Source of the DNA: Pyrrhoderma lamaoense
Lineage: Eukaryota; Basidiomycota; Agaricomycetes; Hymenochaetales; Hymenochaetaceae
Direction: 5' to 3'
Assembly: GCA_002794735.1 (NCBI GenBank)
Contig: NBAZ01000009.1
Coordinates: forward strand, 186,001-250,000
DNA: 64,000 bases
In this document: piece by piece, positions 11,344 through 24,338 of the stretch
Position numbering within the stretch: position 1 is the first letter of the stretch
How the letters are laid out: the number at the start of each line of letters is the position of its first letter
The notes under the pieces: model-generated
Databases searched by the model: none
What the model was told of the DNA's origin: nothing
What the model saw: the letters and a program-made list of their open reading frames with translations, nothing else
Program-made: the position numbers and the translations under genes

Positions 11344-13495
11344 ACCTTAGTCTCAGGTTTTGTATTCATCCCAGTCTAGGCTGCTAATATTGTACTACGT
11401 TATCCCTTTATGTCAGGTCGAGTTGCTATTCTATGAATATTAGAAGTCACCTTGCTGAGACCTGCATACTCATTACGCTTAAATACGATACGTGCATGGC
11501 ATGTGCTGGGACCGCATTATACCCCGGGTTGTTAGGTCATTCTTATCCTGCTTATCTGAAAGGAGCATTTAGACACTTTAAATTTGTCTTCTCTATATAA
11601 ACTCGGGCCGGATCAACTAAATGACCTTACAGTTTGGGCGTGAGGGGGCTTATCCTTTGCAATCACTACAACCTTTCTATCTATCACATTGGTTGCCCCT
11701 ATGACTTATGAGTCTAGAAGCTAATAAAAGCCACCAATACAGCAAGTCTATATCAGTTGATTGGTTTGATTGTGAGACAACCTGTCTGGTTCTTCGTATG
11801 AGCGCTGTTTACCGCATACTTTACTCCGTCAGATGTGGCTGAAGTAATAAATTGCTTTAGAACAGTTGGATAGGTGCTCGAGGTCGTCTGCTTCCTAGGT
11901 AAAACTTGCCGTGCTACCTTTGTTCAGTATAAGCGATATTCTATACCAAATTCATCTACAAGATCAAACAGATAGTGAGGCCAGCTTGATGCAATCGTAT
12001 ACTTAGAGAAGAAATACGTTACATGCCTTTACATGTACCTTCTCTACTCATCAAATCTTGAATGAAGTGGTCGATCTGAAATGACGGGCTTCATTTACTC
12101 CACATCTTTTTGATGAGACCCATTTAGGGCTAATTGTATCGATAGGCGCTCATATCAGATAGTGATGATATACATGACCGGAAAGTTGGTTTATATCTGA
12201 TATGTAGTATGTGATTTCGCCTTACACTATGTGGGAGTAGGAGGGGGTCGGCCGCTCGCTCAGATAGACATAGGATGCGTAGATTCACTCGTTGTGGTAC
12301 AGCTTCAACGAGTCTCTGGTCCGGAACTATGTTATTATACGGACAATTCTTTATCATCAATACACTTGAGCTCAATTGATACTGAGTAAAGCACTACATC
12401 ATGTATTTTTGTATGTTTGGCTGAACGAAATGCTTACGTACTAAGGTCAACATTACCTAATACATACATATGGCTTTTACCCGTAGTCTATTTTTAAACC
12501 TGCTACTAGTGGTTAACGTCATATTCGAATAAGTTCGATAACCCGTTGCATGCAAAATCCATTACCCGACACTTATAAAGCTTTCTTACTCATTAGAAGT
12601 CTAGGTCCCCTTGCAAATACACTGTACTGTTTCAAAACCTAGCCACAAGAATGCCGGAGCTTCTTTAACTTGGATATCTATACAAGTATGGCAACTTATT
12701 TTCTTAGAATCGTCATGAGTCATTAACTGTTGATCATGATGGCAAAATAAAATATGTAACATATGGCTTTACTCTGCTTGTGGCTCGGCTTTATAATACA
12801 ATACAATCACGTTCCGTATCTCAGGATTGTTACGGGGGAGTAAAAGAGATCACCGAAGGAGAACAAACATAACTTCTGAAAAATGACGCAAAGGGTACAT
12901 GAAGTCTTCCACTGAGAAAACTGCAGAACTCGATTAGGTTGTGCTTACACATAGTACAGATCTAATCCGGGGAAATAAGGCGCTAAGACCCCTACAAAAC
13001 GTAGCCCAAATGGCTTTTGTATGTTTTCTAGGTTAGTAACTTAGTTCAAAGTCACTATTTATCCTAGACTTGTTTAATTTTCCCTTTCGGTAAAAATATA
13101 GTGTTGTTGTGATCGTAACATCCTAATACGGGCTGTGTGTGCAACTGGTAGGGTCGCCACAAAACTCCACGATGGAAAAAAAGATGCCCGGCCCGAGCTT
13201 CGTTTTTTGTTAGCGTTCCCGGGTACTATAACTTCATACGACCTTTCCGGATTCTAGTAAGACGTGCTTATCTCCCATCGGCTCACACCGAGGAACTCCA
13301 TAGTGAAACCACCAAAACCTGTCCAACCCGTCGACTGCGGCAGTATCACTGAGAGAATAATCTAGTAAATGTCTTCTTCTGTGTGTCCATATGACATCTA
13401 CCAACTGATTCCGGTGATCCACTGCTCAGTATAAATATGAGCGTCCATCAGCACATAGACTTATAACCCAAACTCATTTCTATACTTTTCTCAAC
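11344..13495. other. 2.1-kb gene-free region
   Basis: AT-rich, no ORF with recognisable features on either strand, and no clear repeat structure. The last 100 bp includes the leader of the NRPS-like gene. Confidence 0.4.
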
Positions 13496-16400
13496 ATGGC
13501 ACCCATCCCCCCTCTTCGTTACGGTCTACAGAGCAAGACGTTCAAACAGCCCCCTCTGGACGAGACTTTGACCTTCCCAGCTATCTGCGAATGGCATGGG
13601 ACTCACTGCCGAGATCATCCGTTTTATAAATATGAAGATACTCCAGGATCATTCAGAACATTGGTATGGGGAGAAGTTATACAAGGCATCCAGCGCGCTA
13701 CTAGGCTTGTTCGCAAGAATGTAGGCATTGAACACACCACTCCGCTTGGTAGCACTCCTCCAATAGTCGCAATCTTTGCAAGTGCAGGTAAATTGCTCTC
13801 AGATTAATCCATTCAGTGCAGACGTATCAACTGAGATGCTACCTCTGTGATACAGACACAATAACATATAACACCTTGATGCTTGGAATACTTCGGGCTG
13901 GAATGACAGCCTTTTGCATTTCCCCAAGGAATAGTGCGATCGCAGTCGGCGCTCTTTTAACCCAGACAAATGTTTCTCACGTATTCGTCTCAACCGATGA
14001 GAAAGTGAAGTCTATCATTGATTCGGCACTCAAAGACTTGCCGGAAGACTACAAACTTTCCCTTCATGAGATGCCCGTTTTTGAAGACTTTTTTGTGACA
14101 TCAGGGATTGATTCCGACTTTACTCCTGAGCCGCTTGCTGAAATTGATATGGATGCACCGGCTGCCATATATCATTCATCAGGTATATATATTCTTCAAT
14201 CATCGCCTTAGAGACAGAGCTGAATCTTATCTAAATTATTTCAGGGACAACGTCACTCCCGAAGCCTATCACCTTTACTCACAGGGCCCTGGTTCGTGCA
14301 ATGGCATTCACTTGTATGTACATATATAGCGATTTGTGTGATTGAAGTTTCATCAACGTAACGTTAGGTTATGGGGAAGTTGACTTAGCTGGGGAGATAA
14401 TCGGATGTCATGCACTTCCCATTTTTCACGGTATGGGAATGTTGACTTCGATTTTCACAGTATGTAAATTCGTCATTATGTGTAAACATTAGCTCTTACG
14501 AGAGTTTTTTAGGCTGCTACCGGATCAATCGTCGCCGCTTTCAAGCCTCAGTCTCCACCTATAGTCCCTAATCCAAACAACGTGTTGGAAGCTGTTGTAT
14601 CGTCGAAATGTGACTATGTAATGATTGCTCCAACATTTGTTGAGGTTCGTAGTATTTACTGAATTCATCATCAAGTCACACTAAGTTATGAGTTCTAGAC
14701 TTGGTCTCAAAGTCAAGATGCCATCGAGAAGCTTTCAAGAATGAAGGGTGTCGTAAGTAATCTATGAACACTTCGTCTATATACATGTACTTACTTTTTT
14801 TAGATATTCGGTGGCGGGCCTCTTAGTAAACAAGCTGGGGATAGACTTGTGTCAAGTGGTGTAACATTATATACGCTATATGGGCTGTATGTTATCTCCT
14901 TACGTTGATCTCTGGTAGTATCGACTGATCATAATCCGTAGAACGCAAGTTATCTGTGTGACTCTCTTCCTACCGAGTACATCTAATCTCTTCCTCTACT
15001 TTCATTTGATCGCTTACATAACCTTTGCAGGACCTCCTGGCATGGACTGGGAATACTTCCCGATTCCGGAAGGAATCAGGGAGTACCATTTTATTGATCA
15101 GGGAAACAATGAATACGAGCTCGTCAGCGTTGTAAGTACGAGTACATGCATCTCATTATCAGTAATGGGCATTAATACATACGATTGATCAATCTACTTC
15201 ATTATAGGCTAATGAGAACTTCCGACCGAATGTTATCAATTTCAAGGTTGATGGTCGAGATGCGTTCGCTACAAGCGACTTGGTGACCCCTCACCCAACT
15301 AAGAAGGGATATTGGAAGGTTGTTGGACGCACAGACGATCAAATTATGCATTCCACAGGAGAAAAGACCAACCCAGGTCCATTAGGTCCGTAAAGATATT
15401 GATCTTTGTTTTAAGTGGCTAATTATATACTTTTATACAGAGAATATGCTTATGCATGACCCACATGTGAAAGGGGCCGTCATGTTCGGGCGAGGTCGGT
15501 TCTATTGTGGGGTATTGGTAGAACCAAAGGAGGAATACGCTTTTGATCCTTCAGACACTAATAAACTAGCAGAATTTAGGAATCTCATCTGGTAAGTCCA
15601 TCCTTTCTAGACCCAAAAGTCATCTAATAACAATTTGATCGTAGGCCAACAATTGAAAACATGAATGCATTTGCTCCGTCTCACTCACGTCTCTTCAAAG
15701 AGGTCCGTATCCATAGGAATCATCAAATACCCTTAAAGTATACTAATTGAACTTTCAGATGATTGGAGTTGCATCTCCTAGCAAACCATTCACCTATACC
15801 CCCAAAGGGACACTTCAAAGACAGAAGATCTTGAATAATTATGAGAAAGAGATTGATGCTTTATACGCAGCTGTCGATGAAAACACTCATACCGATATTG
15901 ATGCTCCCAAGGATTGGTCCATCGCTCAGACAAAGACTTTTGTGCGCACGATAATTGAGAAAGTCATGAAGTCTCGGGTACATATAGCAGATACGGACGA
16001 TCTATTCGAACGTGGGCTTGATAGGTAAGCACTGAAGAAATGGGAACTCTATGGACAGGTGCTTATATTTGTATAGTCTTCAGGCGACATGGATACGCAA
16101 TTCAATCCTGGGTATTCTGAAGGAGAAGAATGCAGCGGCTGCTCGCAAACTCTCTCAGACATTCATATATGATAACCCAACAATCGAACAGTTGTCTATT
16201 TTCTTATCTTCCATTGTTCTAGGAAGTGGCGCCTCAGAGCAAAAATCTTTGGAGATAAGAAGTCAAGAATTGTTCTCACTCGTTGAGAAATATTCCAAGG
16301 ATTTCCCATCCTTCGAACCTCGGGAATCTGGACGAGAGAAACTACATGGAGATGTTGTCCTCCTCACTGGGGAACAGGTTCCCTCGGATCAAACATTCTT

Positions 16401-17721
16401 GAGCATTTGTTGAATGATTCAAATGTATCCAGGGTCTATGCTATGTCACGGCCTTCCGATGGGAAACAATCGATAAAGGAAAGATACATCAAAGCGTTCG
16501 AAAGAGAGTCCATAGATGTAGAACTCCTGGAGAGTGATAAGATCCGATTCGTAGAAGGTGATGCCTCCGAGACGTCATTCGGAGTTGATAATGCTTTATT
16601 CACCGAGGTAAGCCGTCTAGCACATTAACCGATTTTCCCTCACATAACTGCTCTATTTGTGTAGATGCAAAATTCTGTGACGCATGTGATTCACAATGGT
16701 AATAGTTTCAACCTACTGTTTGTAGTTTTGATGAGAGCTGATCAGAAATTATAGCCTGGAGAGTTAATTTTAACGTTGCCGTTGCATCTTTCGAGTCCAA
16801 CATCAGGAGCGTTCGGAATTTCATTGATTTCTGCCTTCGTTGCCCTGGAACGGCCCCAGCTCGACTAGTTTTTATTAGCTCAGTCGGAGTCTTCTTGAGT
16901 ACGTCAATGTAAATTATCAATATATAAATCTCCCTGACTCATTACACATCACTAAACAGACTATAACGAGAAAAAGTTTGCAGATGAGGACTATATTCTT
17001 AACCCTCAATCCGCAATAGGTCTTGGATATGGAGAATCAAAATGGGTCTCAGAGATGATTCTTCGGAATGCGTCACTGAACACTCCCATTTCAACAACAA
17101 TTGTTCGCTGTGGTCAAATGACGGGTGGTGTGAGTGGAGCATGGAATGAACACGAGTGGTTCCCAAGCCTCATTAAGTCCAGTGTTACTCTCGGAAAGCT
17201 TCCAGACGCTGAAGGGGTAAGCCTATAAGTTACAGACTTAGATACATGACTGACAAGCTCTTCTGTAGGTGGTATGTTGGGTATCTTGTGTTGACGCTGC
17301 TGGGGCAGTTGTCGACTTCCTCCACGCAAAGGACAATGTTGTCAATCTTGTTCATCCACGACCTGTAACATGGTCCTCCGTCATGACCCTCTTCTCGAAG
17401 TACCTAAACCTGCCAGTGGTACCATTCTCTGAATGGATGTCAGATTTGAAAGCGGCACACAAGGAATTAGACGCGAAAGCTACTAATCCTGCAGCGGTTA
17501 AGAAGTTGTTAGATACCAACCCGGCACTGAGACTTATGAGCTTCTTCGAGACAGGAGAGCAGCGCTCTGGAGAGCCATTTACGGAGTCCATGGGGATTGT
17601 ACGACTTGATTGCTCCAAGGCGGTAGCAGCATCTAAGACGTTGTCTACATGCGGTCAGGTTGGAGAAGAGAGTGTGCGGCGTTGGGTTTCTCATTGGAAG
17701 GAGACTGGATTTCTTGCTTAG
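13496..17721 (+). CDS. NRPS-like adenylation-thiolation-reductase protein (carboxylate reductase type), one frameshift
   Basis: About seventeen short introns divide a gene for an A-T-R protein of roughly 1060 residues. Such enzymes activate a carboxylic acid with ATP, load it on a phosphopantetheine arm and release it as an aldehyde with NADPH. Adenylation domain: GILRAGMTAFCISPRNS, YHSSGTTSLPKPITFTH, LPIFHGMGML, LYGLTQ, PPGMDWEYF, ATSDLVTPHPTKKGYW and VVGRTDDQIMHSTGEKT. Carrier domain: DDLFERGLDSLQATW, with Ser for the cofactor. Reductase domain: HVIHNAWRVNF, FISSVGVF and Tyr-x3-Lys in LGYGESKWVSEMIL. At 16369-16372 a GGGG run is one base short, so the nucleotide-binding motif (LLTG then TGSLGSNILEHLL) is split between frames. 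No splice tested restores it, so reductase function is in doubt unless this is a sequence error. It resembles fungal aryl-acid or Lys2-type reductases; the substrate cannot be read. Confidence 0.85.
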
Positions 17722-18259
17722 TGATGAGTTATTTTCAAGTCTTACCTTAAATTAGAAGCTTTGTATAATTTTGTAAGATAGCAGGTGGGATTCTAGTAAA
17801 TGGCATGTTATTGATTGATTATCACCACAACCGAAGGCGTGCGTAAAAGGATTACAAATACTTCTCACGCCTTCAACTAATTTCAGTCAACCAATTGAAT
17901 CTACTTTTCGCTCCTCTGAATGTATTTCTTACTATATTCTCATGATCAATATACCTAAAGTGCTAGCGCGTGGTTTTCACAGCTATCTATGACTTATATT
18001 TATAGTCAGAAATGGCCTTTGTTCTTCTCGCTGTTCTTCAGAACAATGATAGATGCGATAAGAATTCCAATAATCTTTATGAGCTTAAGATGGAAAGTCT
18101 GGGAATTGAGTTGAGCCAATCATAAGTGATAATATGGTCACTAAGGTATCATAACGGCTAGTCTGGTCCAACTGAAGATCTTAAGCTGGACTAATCACCG
18201 GACAGCGTCAATCCACTATCTTACTACTCTATTATGGTTCTCATCTTCCCTGAAACTCA
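17722..18259. other. Intergenic region
   Basis: 3' flank of the NRPS-like gene; no gene or repeat recognised. Confidence 0.4.
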
Positions 18260-18550
18260 CAGGTTGGAAAGTTAAACATCTAACCAGCCTCAGCTAGACG
18301 TGTTTCTGACACTTCATACAATCTGTGGATAGAGCGAGATCATAAGCTTCATATGTACAAGAATTCTCCCGAAAAATCAGAAACATAGTATGGAGAGAAT
18401 ATGTTCAAGGAATCTAGCGTGCGGCTAAGTTTGTACGCAAAAGCACAGGCAATCAAAGCGATACTACATCCGGAAAAGTCCCTCCAGATTATAGGAGCAA
18501 CGTATATGATATCCTGATAGCCATCTTTTGCTGTAATAACATGACTAGAA
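18260..18550 (+). pseudogene. Decayed duplicate of the NRPS-like first exon
   Basis: This stretch aligns by eye with the first exon of the NRPS-like gene about 4.8 kb upstream. For example, tatggagagaatatgttcaa matches the copy that encodes VWGEVIQGIQ, and the following block reads RAAKFVRKSTGNQ against RATRLVRKNVGIE, then a PP-IAIF-like stretch ending near a gtaag donor. Several stops and small gaps interrupt it. No later exons were recognised downstream. It shows that the A-T-R gene, or part of it, was once duplicated here. Confidence 0.55.
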
Positions 18551-18899
18551 GTAAGTTAATAAAGCTTGTAGTTACAAGACAAACTTGATATGTGTATAAT
18601 GGTCTTTTATTTAGCATTTATTATATATCGATATGACTTGTTACTTAATCTCAATACATTTGTCATATGTAAGTTAATAAATATTTATATCTGAATTAAG
18701 GTAGTCTTCAGACAAATGTTTCCAAACGATAGAAGCCTCACAGACTAAGAGCGGGGAGAAAGTGCATAACTCATCAGCTTGAATAGAATCAACTCCAGCC
18801 CAAGAAGCCAAGTTTCGGTTCGGGAATAGAAGCTTTCTTAGTCCTTCCTGCTCTACTTCCCTTAGCACCCGTTGAAGTCATCGCGGGACTACCAACAGA

Positions 18900-19900
18900 C
18901 TTACAATAACCCCAGAGCTAGGGTACTACTCATATTTCTCTTCTGCGAACTCGAATTTCCCACTAACTTCTTATTTCTATCAGATTCTTCAAGCGCTCTC
19001 TTCTTTTGTAGTAAAACACCATGATTATCCGTAATAACCTTTGAGCCTTCCTTCCAGGCCTCGTTAGGCGTCTTTCCAACGGGAACTCTATGCCGAATTT
19101 TTCAACCATGTCAAATGCGGAATTGTCCTTCTGTTTACAACTGCATGATGTAAAATCGTATAGAACCACACACAGACATACACACGATGCACATCATGTG
19201 GAGTACATATGAAGTGATGTTTTGTAGTTAGTTGAGTTGACCAATATCTTTTGAGAATTATGAGATGGATCTTACCATTCAATTTGTAACCCCGCTGAGT
19301 ATAACCCCTTTCGATATTGGGAGAGAGAGTTGCCATCCATTCTACTCCATCTCTGTTGTACGATATAAGTTCTTGATGTAAGTATTGCATATTAGCATAT
19401 GTACGAGTTCAAGTGTGAGATAAAGACCGTAACGACGGTCGTATATTAAACAGGTAATTACGATGAAAGTGAGTATTAGTTTTAGTTTAAAAAAGAATAG
19501 AGATGAACACCAGAATGAAGGACGCACTTCTTTGGATTTCTTCTTGAAATCTACTGATTCCGTCTATTGTGTATACAGATTCTGGTCGTCAGGGGAGCAC
19601 ACATGCTGAAAGGATGTATAACATCAGAATGTAACTTACCAGTGGACATTACTCTCTCCTCACGTACTTCAGGATTGTAATGGGATTTATGTACTAAAAA
19701 GTCTAGTTCTCTTCTCATCACCTCCTTTGCATATGAGCTACATGTATTATAGTTTTAGAATTTTATCAAATACTATGATACAAAAGAAGTATCGCCTCTA
19801 AAGCTGCCTAGTTTGCTTTCTGGTCGTTGAATACCAAAAGAAAATGTAGCATTGTCACTAGCACAAGAGTCTCATTGACAAAGTCCTTCACCTCCTAAAG
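18900..19900 (-). pseudogene. Decayed multi-exon gene of unknown family
   Basis: Several coding-like pieces follow one another on the minus strand, separated by plausible short introns: DNATFSFGIQRPESKLGSFR (about 19850-19790), YAKEVMRRELDFLVHKSHYN (about 19735-19640), CSPDDQNLYTQ-stop-TESVDFKKKSKEV (about 19610-19520), YLHQELISYNRDGVEWMATL (about 19385-19325) and FGIEFPL with NEAWKEGSKVITDNHGV (about 19110-19010). The pieces need at least one stop and one frame change to join, so it is probably a broken gene. I do not recognise the family. A similar FP-x-KEA piece occurs at 6100-6200. Confidence 0.3.
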
Positions 19901-21647
19901 TCAAGCCCCCTTGTCATTACAGGTATGTCATTTTTACGTTAAAGTTGACAAATTTGAGAATACCCGTACCTGTCTTACAGTCATAAGAAGTAACGTCGCA
20001 TACACACTGTGCACAACGTTTTGCATGTGTATCAATTGAGAAATATAGAAGCGAATCAGTAACTAGAGTGACTAAACGTCGCAGGTGTAGCCTTTACCGC
20101 AAAGCTAAGAATGTTGTTTAATACAAACCTTTGCAGCAAGTTATTTACGATCCCCAATGGAGCACAGTGATACTACAATGCACTCTCGAGAGACAACTTC
20201 TAACTAAGGACAACGGAAGAAAAAAGAAAGCCGATCCAAGGAGTATACTCTCGAAGCGAGAAAAAGAGAAAAATAAGAGGAAAAAAAGGGGGAGGGATCC
20301 AGCCAGTTCTCGCTTACTTGCCTGCTGGCCTGCCAGCCAGCCTCGGTAACAGTTGTCGATGCAAAAAAAGGATAGATGCCATCAGTCCATCTTTATTCCT
20401 TAGACACGCCCCACCTCTCTGTCATTCCCTTCACCCACCATCACGGTGTAAGACGGAGTAAAGAGCAAAGATCAATGGATAGAAGCAATCTAAAAGAAAG
20501 AAAAAATTTCTACCCGTCTACATCTCCTGAGACTTCCGCAAGATTCGAAATAACTGACGAAGAATAAGATATCGATTTCAATAAAGCAAAGGCGGACTCG
20601 AGCTTTTCTCCACTTCCTTTCCTCATCGGAGGGTGACAGTTTACTTCAAAAGTACGTGTATGCTCTGGCATGAGGGTCTGAATTTACTGTCAGATAAAGA
20701 TAGATCGTTTCCAAGGTATGCATAAGTATTAGTAAATTATTTTTCTACCGCGTTTATACTCGGTAGTCAAGTGACTACCAAAGTAGACGATATAATACAT
20801 GACCGCATGTATTGCGGGGAGGAGAAGGAGGCAGGTAAAAGCATGTCTGATGTGTCTGATCTGAGGTGTCTTGGACATGATCAAGATCCGTAGTCAAAAA
20901 ATTTTTAAGCACATAGGCACATTAGCTCATACGAAGCTAACGAGACCCACGAAGGATAGGAAGCAAACGAAGCATAAGGAGGGAGCCATATAAAACATAT
21001 AGGGAAGGCGAAGAAAAATTGCTTCCCTTACCTCCTCACATTCTAGTTCAGAGAGAACAACATCTAGTAACTGATATCTAATTGATAAGCATTCAAGACC
21101 AGAGAAATCAGCAGCATTTTCTCAGTGAATACATAGGGTAAGATTATTCGTTGCTCCTTTTTCTTCGTAAGTAGGACGTAGCAAGGGAGGGTACAAAATT
21201 ATGAATTTGATCTCAAAGTTTCCTAAAAAGGCGTTGCTGTTTTTAATCGACCATCTCGCTTCGGAGTTATCTGACTACGAAAAGAAGGAGTCTATAAGAA
21301 ATAGAAGATTAAAAGAATAAAGAGAGTGTTGTTGTAAGGCAAAGAGGAACATGCAAGAAGTGCGTGGCCCATTAGCACGGACCGATTAAGATGCACGCGA
21401 GCAACACCCAAATAGGGTTGCATGACGGCGACTTCCTTATTAGTAAGGTCTGCATTCCATTTCTACTTATTACTTATCCCCTTCCCCTCATCCTCGTCTC
21501 CCTCGACTCCCTACCTTTAATATCTCTCAACGCCCTGACATACGCCAAAGCTCAGGATACTCAGCATCTCAGAAACGAACCCTTCAAAATTCTTTTTTAA
21601 AAAATAGTTTATTCATAAAAAATTATTTTCTTTTCACCTCAATCAAA
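19901..21647. other. Intergenic region upstream of SPC2
   Basis: No supported gene. A purine-rich block at about 20215-20300 and a TATA-like tract near 20988 (gccatataaaacatatag) are visible. The last 180 bp are pyrimidine-rich and end in an A/T-rich leader before the SPC2 start. Confidence 0.35.
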
Positions 21648-22814
21648 ATGGCTAAGAAGAAAGTAGCGAACGGTGGTATAGCTAGCGCGTCTGGTTCTTC
21701 CACGTCAACATCTCCCATACCTGCTATCTCAACAACAAAAGGAGGCATTACAACATCATCAACACCCGAGCCTTCTGCTTACTCGCGGGTAGATATTATG
21801 TCTGCGAGCGCTGCGCTCACTGCAGCTGGTCGAGAACCAATCAAAGTGAATAATGTGAACGCTGCCGATTTAAAGAACGCGTGTGATGACGCGGTGAAGA
21901 AGGTTCGCTTTTTTTTCTTTCTTCTGCAAACGTGTCCTCTACGTAGCTACTTTTCTGCATCTATGCCATTGTAATATTCATCCTTATCAGACGACTTACT
22001 ATCTTCTCGCTGTCTTATTCACTGTTGATTGTCACGAAAGTACTAACCTACACTTTCCGTTCGCATCATCTTCTAAACTCTAGTTATTATCCCAACCAGG
22101 CTTATTCCAAGAAAAACACACACATACTGATGTAAAGCTACTACTGGGTTGGGCCAGTGTATTTGTCGCAGCTGGCACTGCGTTGTACGGATGGAAAGTT
22201 GACTTTGAGCAAGCTAAACCACTGGTGTGGGCGGGTGTCATCTTGTGCGTCATTCCACCTCACTTTAAACCTATTTCTATCTCTATTCTCCATAAATTTA
22301 TGTGTATATAACTGACTCCTCATCTAATAATCCTTTCATCCCTGTAATCTCCGCGCCGGCTCCTTCATTTCTCAATATCGTTATCTCTCAATGACCCGCG
22401 GCAACCATTCTACCTATCTAAATTTATCACTCGTTCACGCATCAACAACACTGTCCAAACCCATAATCTAATAGATACGTACTCCTAACAACAACATCAA
22501 CTCTCTATGCATTCTTCGTCGAAAAAGACACAGTCTTTGTTGGCAGACGCAAAACCCTCGCAAAACGTATTGAGACCGAACACGTCAACATCTCCTCCCG
22601 GACGCTCCCTCACCTAACACCAGGCGCCACGCCACGATACCGTGTTTCTGTTTCTTATGTGCGCTCCTCAAATGGAGGGAAGTCGTTGTTAGGACGCGGA
22701 CAAGCTAGCGAGGAGAGACCTTATAGTGACTTTTTTGACGAAGAAGGTACTATGGACCAGGAGAGGTTTGAAAGATGGGTTGGAGTGATGGTTGAAAGGG
22801 TAATGGAAAGCTAG
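21648..22814 (+). CDS. SPC2: Signal peptidase complex subunit 2
   Basis: Three exons (21648-21902, 22084-22244, 22475-22814) encode 251 residues. SPC2/Spc25 is a non-catalytic subunit of the ER signal peptidase that contacts the Sec61 translocon. Evidence: a Ser/Thr-rich N-terminus, then the family blocks EPIKVNNVNAADLKNACDDA, HTHTDVKLLLGWASV, AAGTALYGWKVDFEQAKP (first membrane helix region), VWAGVILYVLLTTTSTLY (second helix), FFVEKDTVFVGRRKTLAKRI and a C-terminal SYVRSSNGGKSLLG plus FFDEEGTMDQERFERWVG. The first intron uses a weak donor (GTTCGC) and is 181 nt; the second is 230 nt, long for this window. Frames join cleanly. It is followed on the same strand by ERG2, another ER gene, 1.5 kb away. 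Confidence 0.93.
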
Positions 22815-24338
22815 GGCTGAATGCTTCCTCTCCTTTCTCTCTTTTCTCTGTCCTCACCCATAACGTCCCTTGTAGTTTTTCCCTCGTCGATTTTATGGCA
22901 TTTTCAGTATTTTTTATCTCTCTCTAACACTTTTTATCTTTTTACTCTTGATCTGCCTTGCTCTGACCTTTATAGTTGCTTCGTATCCATCGTATTTTCC
23001 ATATTCTAGTTTAGGATTGATTGCCTTTCTTACTTCTTCCTTTCCGCCTTTTACCTCATCTTCTCTCTATATGCTTTCCTTCCTTTACGTCCGCATGTTG
23101 TCCTCTTCCATTTTTGTGATCTGAAAAAAAATTTGGAATACCAAAACACCCAATATAAAATATATAAAAGGGACCCGGCTGATACTGAGATCAGTACTTC
23201 TTCCATTGTTGTATATCATTTGTCACAACAAAGATAGCTGAGGAAGGGGTCGTCTTATGTAGTGGATAATTTATAGTTATAGTATCATATTATCATTATG
23301 GTTATAGGTCGCTGAATGTCATAGTCATTTTACGTATTACTCAGTAACAATCCTGTGAGTCAGGGCTTTATTCGTGAATCATTTCAAACGACACGAAATT
23401 GGCTATTCTCAAAAAGCGAGATGAGGTAAATGATTTAACTGTAAGAAAGCTGAATGGACCATTTAAGATTGCTCTACTAGTAATTACAAGTTGAAATGAT
23501 GATATCGCTGTTAATTTCACTGATGCTCCAGCTTTAAGTCGAATGTATGCTCTACACTTATAATTTATTATGGATTACCGTTAAAGATATCATTGGGCGG
23601 GTGGATTGAACACCGAGTAGAACCAATAAAAGGCGAAACAAATATTATCATGAAAATTGCTTATCAGTTTAATAACCTACCCACACAAACCACAAACCAA
23701 GACTCTTTGAAGCTTCATACAGTGTTATGACTACACATGATAATCAAGCTTACCTTATTCGGTTAACTTACTCCCTGCCAATCAGTTTATAAAAGAATTT
23801 AATAGAAAATAAATCAAATTCGACTCGCTTTGATTCGATATTAGTTTTTTTTAAGGGAGACGCGTTCCACAGGGGAGGTCGTACGATTTGACGCGTCGTC
23901 GTGATCGCGTGTTTTTTCAAAGACCATACTTCAGTTCTCCATTATATATAAGAGAAAGGGGGTTAAGAATTGAGAGGAAGGAGAGGAACCCTGGTTATTT
24001 TGCTCTTTTTCCCATTGTTCTTGTTTGCTTGTATATGACACGGCGCCCCCACGACCACACAACTACAACCACCTGGACGAAGGACGCGTTTGCACTTTAT
24101 TTCCGCATTCATATTCTTCCATCGCTCTATTTAATTGAAGAAGGGCGGTTCAGCTGTTGATTTTGTCCTGGAAACTACCACCATCTACCTACATCACACG
24201 TATAGCCTATAGCTACGACCTGTATCTATAAACGTATACCTGGCTCTTTTGTACCTATACCTATACATTCTTCCAGGCTTTCTCTAACTCTCTTTACAAG
24301 AACAACCAAGAAAGACGCGTCAGTCAAACAAAAGAACC
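22815..24338. other. Intergenic region between SPC2 and ERG2
   Basis: AT-rich. TATA-like tracts occur near 23158 (aatatataaaagggacc) and 23943 (tatatataagagaaag). No supported ORF. The last 200 bp are CT-rich, as in many fungal promoters. Confidence 0.4.

Noticed and set aside
14958..15188. Separate small ORF inside the NRPS-like gene
   Set aside because: It is an adenylation-domain exon read through an intron; splicing at gtacat near 14979 gives the expected PPGMDWEYF junction.
20131..20349. ORF with a Lys/Arg-rich tail
   Set aside because: Low-complexity purine tract; no domain, no neighbouring exons.
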